This document shows positions 12,739 to 22,963 of a DNA stretch of 64,000 nt, piece after piece. Location of the stretch: the NCBI GenBank assembly GCA_021613535.1, contig CP075493.1, positions 9,176,001 through 9,240,000 of the forward strand, in the 5' to 3' direction. Position 1 is the first letter of the stretch; every line of letters begins with the position of its first letter. The notes below the pieces were generated by a model. The model did not search any database. It saw only the letters and a list, made by a program, of their open reading frames with translations, and was not told the DNA's origin. A program made the position numbers and the translations under genes. The DNA is from Adineta vaga. Taxonomy: Eukaryota > Rotifera.

Positions 12739-13510
12739 CACAAGGACAAATGAGACAAATTTAATGGCAAGCAGCGAATCAATTAGTATTAAAACAATTC
12801 AACAAATGGGTAGAACTACAAAAGAAACATGTGAACGTGCACGTATCAATATACAAAGGATACAGATAGACTTCTTTATCAACGATCTACATCGAACAAC
12901 TAAAGTAAGCGAAAGGCAGTCTAATATCGTTTAACATTTTCTTATCTACCCGTAAGACTCGAGAAGTTTCAATTGATTTTGCTGAACGCGCTGAAACCAA
13001 TCCAGTTTTGGTTGGTATCCTCTTCGTAATGAGAATAGAAATTGGGTCAATCAGCAACACCGTTTGCATCAATTTGTGATCTTAATGCTATTCCGAGTGA
13101 AGATGAAGTGTAAATAACAAACTGTTCGAAGTGAGTTTGATACTTACTAGTGATAATGACAAAGAATTACATACACTGACCGAACTCTATGAGAGGATAG
13201 TTTTCCTAACAAAAATGGATGGTGTAGACTAATTTTAGTACTAATTAAATTGAATCAAAATGACAAGGCTGAGGAGATCTATGAAAAAGCTCCTACAATA
13301 CGGGAACAATCATTATCAGCACATCATCTTTATCTGCCGTGGTATAAAAGTAACCTAAATGAAATGAAAAAGACATTTTAATTCGTATCTGTTTTGCTTT
13401 TTTGTATTAAAGAAAAACTATTCAATATACTTGATCAAACGGAACCAGCCAAGCAATTTATTTCTGCAAGACTCTTCTCAACGAAAGAGACAATAATTAT
13501 TGACATCTGA
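12739..13510 (+). pseudogene. Broken mono-ADP-ribosyltransferase (ART) plus TPR gene
   Basis: Read across frames, this is a degraded member of the eukaryotic ART family with TPR repeats that I recall as common in bdelloid rotifers. From 12765, NQLVLKQFNKWVELQKKH leads to IYKGY, in the place of the first motif (usually YRG). LISFNIFLSTR is the central F-x-S-T motif, then REVSIDFAERAETNP and LVGILFVMRI. After a frameshift near 13058 comes TPFASI..SEDEV, which fits the E-x-E motif. Further on are LTSDNDKELHTLTE (about 13142-13185) and a TPR-like tail (LIKLNQNDKAEEIYE). At least two in-frame stops (near 12868 and 12907), the frameshift and missing segments show it is dead. Codon content still stands out from its surroundings. 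The N-terminal part was not found. Confidence 0.78.
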
Positions 13511-13865
13511 GTAACCAAACGAGAAAGAAACGAGGAAAAGCATTTGACCATGGTATAGTAAATCAATTTCTGTTAGGTATTCTAGATATCTTTATTTTGT
13601 ATTTCATTAGAAGTTTAAATTGACCTAAGTTTTTCTGAGAAAATGTAAAGAAAATTCGAGTATTTATTTAGTTTTTATTGAATAAATGTAAAAATACATT
13701 TTTGAACAAATGAAATAATAAAAAAGAATAGTCCCCGAGAGACAGCCGTTCATTATAGACAGAATTATAAAAGCAATCTGCTTCATTCTCCTTCTTCTTC
13801 AAACCAAATCCGAGTTCGATTGAACAGAGTTTTCTATAGACAAGGAAAATGATTTCTTTTTATAT
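13511..13865. other. Spacer, probable 3' UTR of CNG channel gene
   Basis: AT-rich sequence between the end of the broken ART gene and the channel stop codon. Part of it (about 13697-13760) is also found in the decayed channel copy near 11645-11700, which supports it being the channel gene's 3' flank at the time of duplication. Confidence 0.5.
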
Positions 13866-16800
13866 TCACCAAAAAAGAATATCTACTTGTAATTTTTGTA
13901 GCTTTTGTTCTAGCAAATTAATTCGTAAATCTTTACGTTCGTTGCGTTCTTGTAATTCTGCAATTTGTTGTCGATAAGATTCTTCAACAGATCGCTAGAA
14001 AAAGAAAGAAATCAAAGAGACTTGTATCACTATTTTTATACCAGTTTATCATTAATCAATAATTCAATATCACCGATTAGATCATTCGAATAAGGACGTA
14101 ATGATTGAACTAGTGAAAAACTCGATGATGATGCTGTTGATGTAATCGGAATGACCAATGCTTGATTTTGATTATCACAGCTAGGATTTTGTATACTAGG
14201 AGGTGAATGTTTTAATTTCGATCTAAACTCTCTAAGATCATATACAGATTCGAGAATAAAGTACATTATTTTTACTTTGATGACAATCGTCGATTTGAAC
14301 GACAGATCGGTGTTTTGTCTGTTTCATTTTCATAAGTTATTTCTTTTTCATTCATCTCTTTTATAGGTGATAATGTTGGTTGCGTAGTTGCAGGTGGATT
14401 TGTTAGACATGACGCAATTGATGCTAATGTATTAAATGCACCTATCACTTGTTCTGCTGCTTCTTTCTTTGCTTTTTCAACACCAAGTCGATTTTGAGCA
14501 TATTCATATAGTTTTCGTTCAGCTTCGGGATAATCTCGACAACCTTCGAGAACATCTTCTTTCGAAAGAGAAAATAATTCTGAATAACCAACACTACGAA
14601 CATCAGCTGTTCGACGATTAGCACCATCGATATTTAGTATCCCAATTTCACCAAAAAAATCACCTGCTACCAAACGTGTAAGAACATCCTTTTTATCGCT
14701 AAAAAATATTTTCAAATTTTAAATGAATTTCAGAATTTCTTTTAAAATTCGATTTACTTGACAACTTCGAGAACACCATCAGCTATGATGAACATTTCAC
14801 GTGCAACTTCACCTTTGCGACAGATAATATCTCCAGGTGTAAAGATGTATGCACGCATTTTCAGAACAAGATCATGCAAAAACTCAGGTTGGCATTCATG
14901 AAAGATAGTGACCTGAAAAGAATAAAAACGAATTTTAATGCATTCTATCGGAAAAGTGATTATTTATTGTCATAATCAATCATGAAGAATTTTCTCAACA
15001 TTAAACTTCTATCATATAAGTACCTTCTTCAATGTTCCTAAATTCACATGTAACGCTAGTTCTGTTTTGAGTTTATCCGGTAAAAGTTTTATTGAATGAA
15101 CATCTCCAGCGCCTGACATTCGTCCACGTGACCATGAATAATCATACCAACGTTGCACTCGTCGTTGCATTTCAGGTGGTACATTATGTGTACGCATATA
15201 TTGTTTCGCACTATCCTATAGAAATAGTAATCAATGAAAATCGTTCGTTTCATATTCATTTTTTTATTCTAACTAGTAAACGTTCAAATTCTAATCGACT
15301 TGCATTTCGATTCGTAATCACATTGCCAACTTGTCCTAGAAGAAGATAAGAAATTAGTTTTTCGACATTTCAAAAAAAAACAATATCTACCTATAATGAT
15401 CGAATAAACAAATATTCCAATCATATAACCACTAATAGCGAAAACAGCCCTCAAAAATAAAATGAATAATAGGATGTGCATCTGTGTATTTTACTCGTTA
15501 AAGACAAGTTTGAAATGATTTCTCAATCTGATATGAATTCTTGCTTACCCACGATAATAGCTATGACGAAAACGGCGAACAAATGAACGCTTATTAGAAA
15601 AGCGTAACTAAAATAATGAAAAGTATAGTTTCAAATAAAAAAAGCAAACGATTACAAAACATTGATTAATATACAATGAAGCATTAATATTTACCGTCTG
15701 TTCGAAAAATTTTTGAGCCATCTAACTTTGACGAATAGAAAGAAAAACAAAACCGAAGAGAGAGAAATAGAAATTAGAAAAACTCGAGCTCTTTCGTACT
15801 TTCTAGAAATTCGAAATAATTCAGAATAAAGAAATCTACTCACTGCCAATTCGTTTCCGGTGGTGGTAAATCTCCGATAGTCGTTAATGTTAATGTTGAC
15901 CAATAGAGACAACGAAGATACATTCTTGCTATTTGAGAAAAATTTCCCACTGGTTTAGGATAAGACCAAAATCCAACAAAACCTTCGGCTTTTGATACCA
16001 TAAAATAAAATGCTGCTAGCCAATGACCCAAAAGTAGAAGTATATGAAGAAGATTTAGTACACGATAAGTATTTGGATAAATAGTCCGTGATTCTTGATA
16101 ATAATACAATTGAAATGTTCGATAGAGTTTAAAAAAACGTGGAAAACGAAGAATTGGTATAGTACCAAATTTAATTTGTAATAAATCTAATGGTGTTAAA
16201 GATAAAATATCCAAAAGAAAATGAGATGAACGAATATAATTCATAGCAAGTTTGGTATTATCATAAACAAGTAAACCTAAAATAGTTTTATTTCTTATTT
16301 CGATTTCAAAATAAATCATGTTAAGATATTTTCTACTAATAGTTCTTTAATAAAATTATTAGTCGAAATACTGGAACGGATTAAACAATATCCTGTTTTT
16401 TTTTTCGGTAGATCATAGCAAAAATATGATTAGATCGTCTCTTGAATTCAGTTATATTTCTCATGATTGAAATAGTCAGTTAATTCTCGTTGTCTCTCTA
16501 TCTTTTTCTTACCTTGTTCGAGATAACCGGTACGAAATTGAATAAAAATATCGAGAAAATACATCGAATCTGCGATATAATCAATAATTTCCCAGATTTG
16601 CTCATAATCAGTTTGTAATGGTTCAAATGCTTGTCGGGCAATTGAAAACCATAAATTATACAAAACAAAAATATTCAATAGGATTAACCAATAGAATAAA
16701 AAGGATTCATCGGTTGATATGACAAAATAATTACATGAACGAAAGATTCGTTGTAAAAATTCATAACGTGTTTGAATTGGTTCATCTTTTTCACTATTTA

Positions 16801-17643
16801 ATCGAAGATTTTGTTTAATAGGATCTTTAAAGAAAACAAATATTTACAATGAAGTTTTCTATGTAGTCTACCTTTAGTTCCCATTCCTCGATAACCATAA
16901 CGATTGGAGAATCTTTGTAAAAATGAATCTTCTCGTGTTAATCCTTTCGTTGATTTACTGATCAGATTTAGCTTTCGATGCGGATGCTAACAGATTGATA
17001 AAGAAAAAAGAGTAACATTTGAATTAAGCAAATAAAACAAGAAGTAAATTTTTCTAAATATAATCACCATGTATTTGATGTGATTGCATTCAATCAAATC
17101 TTGTTTTTTACAAAAATCTAGCTAGCGTAGCATATTTCTTCATTTGAACAATTTTTTTTCGCCTCTTATTCTATCTCTATTTGAAGTATAAGTAAATAAT
17201 GGCAAACAAATGTTGATAATTTTTTTCGAAATTCTCCATCATACTCAATTAGATGAAGAGCAACGAGCGTGATGTGAAGATGATGAAGAAGAGGAAACAA
17301 TAGAATTTTCTTCCTCATTCTATCAAATTCATTTCTATGAGTTTGATTAACGACATAAGACTCATTCATTTACTGACGGACGAAATCATTCGAAAGAACA
17401 TTTATGTTTTAGTTCGGCAATGAAATCTTATTACTAGAAAACTATACTCACATCATCAATTGATGATGAAGTTGGTAATTGATTAGCAACGAGAGATGAT
17501 CGACGCAGGTAATCACTTGTTGTTAATGTTTCACTTGCATTTGATTGACGATGTTGAGATAAATGTTGTGGATATGGTGATGAACAAGCACCTTCTTTAT
17601 TAAGTAAGTCATTTAAAACAGGTGTTATAGCAGCCAATGGCAT
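13866..17643 (-). CDS. CNGA: Cyclic-nucleotide-gated cation channel, alpha-type subunit
   Basis: CNG channels open on binding cAMP or cGMP at the inner face of the plasma membrane. In order: a disordered N-terminus; an S1 region near 16.7 kb; S2/S3 (IIDYIADSMYFLDIFIQF); S4 with Arg/Lys steps (RFPRFFKLYRTF); S5; pore TLTLTTIGDLPPPETNWQ ending at about 15844; S6 (ISGYMIGIFVYSIIIG); C-linker (ASRLEFERLLDSAKQYMR); and a cNBD with FGEIGILNIDGANRRTADV. The RRTA threonine favours cGMP in known subunits. A coiled coil near the C-terminus (RINLLEQKLQKLQ) precedes the stop at 13866-13868. The intron after the pore is about 390 bases. The in-frame ATG at 17643 is my start, but an acceptor (TTCTAG) near 17664 suggests an upstream exon I could not fix. 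The pore has Asp where alpha subunits usually have Glu. Confidence 0.9.
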
Positions 17644-17663
17644 TTCAATTGCTATTAGAGGAT

Positions 17664-18797
17664 CATAACTAGAATAATCAATGACAGGCAATAAAAATAC
17701 ATCGATTCTCTTCTATATATATATATAGATGACAGTCATCGATGTCATTTCTGATTTAAAAATAACATTTTACGAATGACAGCAGAAATCCAATTAGATA
17801 TTGTTTCACTCAATTATCTTACGAAGAAACGACAAAGTTCCTTTTCGCTCAATTCTCGTCACACAAATATAAACATTAAGATCACTCTAAGGAAATATAA
17901 ATTACTTTCAATTTTTTTTCTATACAAGATAAGTAAAAAAATGACAATTCTCCTATGAATTACTGATATGATTTGAAAAATCTTACCTACAACAGGACAA
18001 CGTAGATGAATAAATCTGTTGATATTTTCTCGAATCGCCTGACGAGATTGCTTTCTCTTTATATAATAAATTAATTTTATGCTCGATATCTCTTCTTTCT
18101 CTTTCTCTCTCTCTCTCTCTCTATCTGTTTTTTCCGTACTACTTCTCTGTCAAGTAATTTTATTCAATCTAAGAGAGCGAAAGAAGATATAGACTATAAA
18201 CTTGTTTAGATGAGACATGCCTGCCTTTTCGACGCATAAATGAACAGAACATTGTGTGACACAAGAAGAAGAAGAAAAAACTAAAGAAGTTTTCTCATAC
18301 TAGATCATATTAACTTCTTTCCTTGAATATATTTTCTCTCTCAGAGAATTTTCATTTGTAGACAATGACAGTTCATCGATTTCTCTCTAACATTGTTATC
18401 CAGACTGATCTAATATCTGAGTCGAAATAAAAAAAATGTTAAACAGAACGAAGGAACGAACCAAACGGAAATTGTCTAGTTAGTCATATATATATATATA
18501 TGAATTATAACAAGCAACAAACCTAATTCAAATTAGAATGTGCATGTAAGTCGATTGAACCGAAGCAATGCCATTTTACATCAAGATTCGCCTAAATAAC
18601 TATGAAATAGTGCAGAAAGAATAGAAAAAAAGCTGTGCATAATCTTTTTCTTTCTAAGAGACATTTAATGAAAGTATAGATATATATTCAGTATAGAATA
18701 ATTCATTATATTTATTAAAAATGAAAGAGTTTCCAATCGAATAAAGTATAGAATAGTTTATTATCCTTGTTGAGAAAGCAAAAAAATACAATAGGTA
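17664..18797. other. Upstream of CNG channel, no gene recognised; simple repeats
   Basis: AT-rich sequence with an (AT)n run near 17717-17727, a (CT)n run at about 18102-18121 and another (AT)n run near 18487-18501. It probably includes the channel's promoter and first exon and the 3' UTR of the small orphan gene, but no reading frame is convincing. Confidence 0.45.
18102..18121. repeat. (CT)n microsatellite
   Basis: A pure CT dinucleotide run read directly from the sequence. Similar CT runs lie near 59681-59705, 60946-60963, 62480-62500 and 63025-63041. Confidence 0.9.
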
Positions 18798-19199
18798 TTA
18801 GATATCACCGACACGTGGACGTAATAACGATTGAGAAACACAAATGCGATAACGTCCTTGAGGTGTTTGACGAATAACTACACGAACTGGACTTGATTCA
18901 TGACTAGTGTCACTAATTGTTGATGTTGTTGAAGAACGCTAAAGTTTAAAGTAAGAAATTAGAGAAGAAAAAAGGCTAGTAAATTATCATTTTCTTACTG
19001 AACTCGTTGGCGTTAATAAAGGTTTGATATCGATATTAAGAAAATTAGTTTCTGATTTGAAGGATTTCTCTGATGATGATGATGTTGTTGAAATTAATGA
19101 ATTTTGTCGTTGATATACCGTGTCAGAGACTTTGTCGTTAGTACTACTATTAATATCACATGGTTTTAGTCCATATAAAAGTACTTTACATACAGTCAT
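18798..19199 (-). CDS. Small orphan protein, Ser/Thr-rich
   Basis: The ATG at 19199 (MTVCKVLLYGLKPCDIN) opens a frame joined to a second exon by a GTAAGA..CTTTAG intron at about 18999-18940. The joined frame stays open through SPVRVVIRQTPQGRYRICVSQ to SLLRPRVGDI and a stop at 18798-18800, about 115 residues. The middle is Ser/Thr-rich and probably disordered; the C-terminal 35 residues are basic and ordered-looking. I do not recognise the family. The clean splice and the change from low-complexity to structured sequence across the join support it being real. No signal peptide or membrane segment is visible. Confidence 0.55.
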
Positions 19200-21315
19200 C
19201 TCGAACTCTAAAAAAGAAAAGAATAACACTATTTCTTGAATTCATTCGTTCAATAAATCAATAGTTAAACGACTAATCAAACAGAATTTTTTATACTTAT
19301 GATATACAAAAAGAATACGACCTTGTCTGCACTTGTTCTCTAGTGTGTAAAGAGAAAGGGAAGGAGAAGAATGACAAGGGAGAAAAAGCGTTTTATTCAA
19401 TGTTGGGAAAGCAACAGCTTGTTTTAACTATGATGCTGGTGATGATCATGATCAACAATAAAAAAAAATGAAAAGAAGAAAAAACCGACTGTATATTTAT
19501 TCTAAGACTTGATTGAAAGGAGAAGAAAAAGAAAAGAAAGAGAAGAAAAGGGAATAGTGATTTGTTCAATTTACTTCAAAAAAAAGAAAAGAATGAATGA
19601 AAGAAGTAAATTTAAAGCAATTTATGTCATAACAAGAGAACAGTTGTACAATGAAAAAGAAATTTGCTTCATTTAGTTTAACAAATCTCGTATACACGCG
19701 AGGAACATATGTTGTTAGTATGAAATTTAATTGAACAAACTATACTCTTCTCAGACACATTCGTTCAAGGTTCGTCTTTTCTTCTTCTCTCTCTCTCTCT
19801 TAATTTATGCACTGTCATTTACATTGAAAAGTTAAATGCATTTGAAAGCAAGTTATTACTTGTCAATAAAACATGATTGATCATCTTATTGGTATAGGTA
19901 TAAGTAATATAAAACTAAGAAATGTCCGAAGAAAAAGAAAAGATCAGTATTGATGAAAAACAACGAGACACATTATTTTGTCCATATTTGAATTTATACT
20001 TCATTTATTTGTCGTAGTATCGATGTATGTTAATATGTATTTATGTCTATGTGCGTGCGTATGGATTTGATCATTTACATCGTTTATAATGTGAAGGTAT
20101 AGACGAAAATAAAAATCGAAAAGAATATTGCCTTTGTTTGCTTGTTATCATCTCGATCATTTCTAATAAAGTTTATTCGATATCCAAACACATCATGATC
20201 ATTTACGTGTTAAGATTAAACACGTAAACAATTTTCTGTAGAAATACGATCATAGAATCATTAATATTCATAAAGAAAACTTTTTTCCATTAGATTTAAT
20301 TAATCAAATAGTATATACATTATTTAAATCGATCAAATACAAACCTTGATGAAAACATGTCGACAACAAACTGATTTCGTTTTGGTAATTAGTATTAGTT
20401 CTAACTTCTTATTCTATTCAAGGTTATCAGACAAGTAACTTAACCTTCATTGGATTGAATCATTGAAATTTTTTTTTTGTGACGAATATTTTAAGTTAAG
20501 TGTCAAACGAAAGAAAATGTCAAAGTAAATTTTGAGTTTGAAAAAAGAAATCACTCAGACAAATAAAAACAAAATAGTTCAATGAAGATGTTTTATTTAA
20601 CATGACTTTACATAGTGACTAAAATCCTTGAATATGATTTACATTTGTTTGAAGATAACATTTAGAAAGTTTTACGTGTTCTTTCATAACACATAATCAT
20701 AACATTCATATATTCATCATTTAGATAATTGCCATAATAGTTTTATCTTTTCATGGTTGTCAAATGCATTTACAATTTAAGTCTGTCCGTTGTTCATAAA
20801 AAGTAAATGTGATTACTTTTGCACGTTGACTCGGAAGTAATTTATAATAATGATTCATCACTGAATGTACATATATATATATATTAATGAAAATATTTCA
20901 CCTGTTCTCATCGCCAGTGAAAAATCATGAATCTATTACTCATCCATCCATGACAAAAATAGCTTTACACTAAAAATTGATTCTAACTTTATAATTAAAA
21001 TCGTTTGAAATTCGAAAAGTTTAATCTTGATGTTTAGAGGTTTTCAATGAGTCTAGATAAACTCTTTGGTCTATGTACTTACTAACAGATGTTGTTTTAA
21101 TTACATACAGTATCTTTGATTATTTTCTTGTTTTTACGATACATTGAATCCTGTTTTTTTCTCTTTCTCATTAATGAGAAAAATGAGGAAGAGATAATAA
21201 TCATGACCCGGTGAAAAAAATAGAGTACGCATACATTTGTCTATTTCATCTGTAGTTTTTACTCTTTTTCGGGTGCATTTTAAATAACATAATCGATTTT
21301 TAGCTATTATCAACC
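19200..21315. other. Two-kilobase intergenic region, no gene recognised
   Basis: Very AT-rich, with an (AT)n run near 20873-20884 and a CT run near 19789-19800. It separates the minus-strand block from the plus-strand gene at 21316 and so probably holds two divergent promoters. No open frame looks coding. Confidence 0.5.
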
Positions 21316-22116
21316 ATGTTGTCTGCTATCGCTTCTCCCATTCCATCGAACAACCGTCGTGGTTTACATCGATTTTATCATACAGGAGGAGTCGATCTTC
21401 GCATGGGTCGACCTAATCAAGAGTATATTAACAGATATACCTTTCGTTTACAAGGTTTTATTCTTGGTGTCTTAATCATCTTCTTTACTTCTGCTTTATT
21501 TTCCACTGAACTTGGCCGTGTTTATACTGGCTCAATTAATCGTGGAAAAAATGATTCCAATGGTACATTTCAATATTTAATTAATCATGATGTTATAGTC
21601 GGTTTTAATGGACATCTTTTAAATCCTAAAGTTGAAAATCGATGGATATGGCCATGGTCAACAGCAACATTATTATTCAGTTTAATCTTATTTACAACTG
21701 GTGCATTGGGTATTCTTAGTGCTGTTCGACAAAGTTATACAACAATTTTAATTTTCGTTATTGGTTTAATCTTATCAATATGTCTAGTTATATTTTTAAT
21801 CATAACCTATGCAACAATATTAGCAGGTTGGAAAGAACTTTATGGAACAGATCGTGATGCAATGCCAAGTTTTGTACGAATTGATAAAGATTTTTCTAGT
21901 GGTTGTCTAGCTATTTCATGTGCATCCGTCGTTCTTCTATTCATAAGTCTCATTATATCTAGTAGAAAGATTCAATTATGTACAGAAAAAAATTATCCTA
22001 TACCAATTCGTGGTTATGAACGTTTACCAATCAATACACCACGATCACATCCAAGAACACCACAATCGCCAAGAACACCTCGTATGGGTGCTTTTAGGGG
22101 ACTGGATGTATCCTAA
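21316..22116 (+). CDS. Uncharacterised four-pass membrane protein
   Basis: A single uninterrupted frame of 266 codons, unusual in a window where most genes are split. Four hydrophobic segments are visible at about residues 47-65 (LQGFILGVLIIFFTSALF), 110-132, 137-165 and 192-216, with a polar loop between the first two that carries two possible N-glycosylation sites (NDSNGT). The cytoplasmic-looking C-terminus has repeated RTP/SP motifs (PRTPQSPRTPRMG), candidate proline-directed phosphorylation sites. The topology recalls CD20/MS4A or MARVEL proteins, but no diagnostic motif is seen and I do not assign a family. A polyadenylation signal AATAAA lies at 22168-22173, about 50 bases after the stop. 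Confidence 0.75.
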   Translation: MLSAIASPIPSNNRRGLHRFYHTGGVDLRMGRPNQEYINRYTFRLQGFILGVLIIFFTSALFSTELGRVYTGSINRGKNDSNGTFQYLINHDVIVGFNGHLLNPKVENRWIWPWSTATLLFSLILFTTGALGILSAVRQSYTTILIFVIGLILSICLVIFLIITYATILAGWKELYGTDRDAMPSFVRIDKDFSSGCLAISCASVVLLFISLIISSRKIQLCTEKNYPIPIRGYERLPINTPRSHPRTPQSPRTPRMGAFRGLDVS

Positions 22117-22167
22117 ATAATGGAGCATACTGACACCATGTAATATCTTTTTTGTTTATTTGTAGTT

Positions 22168-22173
22168 AATAAA
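22168..22173 (+). promoter_or_regulatory. Polyadenylation signal AATAAA
   Basis: A canonical AATAAA hexamer 52 bases downstream of the stop codon of the four-pass membrane protein gene. It is well placed to end that transcript before the next plus-strand gene at 22315. Confidence 0.6.
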
Positions 22174-22314
22174 GCTGATTTAATTTCTTGTTAATACTGA
22201 CATTTGTTACAAAAGCTCTTATATCATGGGCAAAAATAAAATCTCTCCCTCTCTCTCTCCCTCGAAGCCTATTGAAAATAAGCGCGTATCGAAAATCGAA
22301 TTATTTCTCATTTT

Positions 22315-22938
22315 ATGACATTAACTGATGAAGATCGAAATCGATGTAATGAATGTTTACAAAAACTCTACGAAACAAAATCGATGTGTTTACAGTCTAT
22401 TCAGTATTTGATTGTTCAACAAACTGAAATTGATGAATGTATTTCAGATTTAAAAACAACCAAATCACATGCACAAGAAATTAATAAAAAAGTTTCCGAA
22501 TTAAATGATATTTCTTGGTTAAAATTATTTTGTTTCAGAACGAAAATATTTCCATTAGAAACCAATCTTAATGATGAAAATCATCTCCTTATTTTACCAT
22601 TTTCACATGAACCATCGAATATCAATGGTGTGAATGAATTAGAAAATGATTTAGAATTTAAAGAATTATTTCAATCAATGAAATCATTTTCGTCAAAAGA
22701 ATTTTCAACAAAAGATCAATTTGAAAACATTTTATATGAAGAATACACTATGCTTTTTGAATTAGCAAAGAAATTAACTAAATGTATACAAATTCTTCAT
22801 GATACTATTGAATTTCTTGGAACAGATATCAAATCTACATTAGAACATATACAATTAGCTCAACCACGAATGCGACAATTATTACAAAGTAAAGCACCAA
22901 TCGCTTTTGCTCAAGTACAAAAAGATTTAATGATTTAA
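22315..22938 (+). CDS. Uncharacterised coiled-coil protein
   Basis: An intronless frame of 207 codons beginning MTLTDEDRNRCNECLQKLYE. Residues 1-65 are strongly helical with heptad-like spacing (SIQYLIVQQTEIDECISDL), the middle is polar, and residues 145-205 are helical again (LFELAKKLTKCIQILHDTIE). No signal peptide, membrane segment or zinc site is apparent. The arrangement resembles small coiled-coil subunits of complexes such as BLOC-type assemblies, but I have no motif to support that. It ends only 25 bases before the stop codon of the convergent gene at 22964, so the two 3' UTRs must overlap or be extremely short. Confidence 0.65.
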   Translation: MTLTDEDRNRCNECLQKLYETKSMCLQSIQYLIVQQTEIDECISDLKTTKSHAQEINKKVSELNDISWLKLFCFRTKIFPLETNLNDENHLLILPFSHEPSNINGVNELENDLEFKELFQSMKSFSSKEFSTKDQFENILYEEYTMLFELAKKLTKCIQILHDTIEFLGTDIKSTLEHIQLAQPRMRQLLQSKAPIAFAQVQKDLMI

Positions 22939-22963
22939 GACAAGAAATTCTATCTTTATTTTA

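Noticed and set aside
13500-13560. Continuation of the broken ART/TPR gene past 13510
   Set aside because: Short open pieces occur but do not match the TPR pattern, so the end was left at the last recognisable segment.
15590-15730. Basic open stretch (RFSNKRSFVRRFRHSYYRG) between the CNG pore and S6
   Set aside because: The pore exon joins directly to the S6 exon with matching phase, so this lies within the intron.
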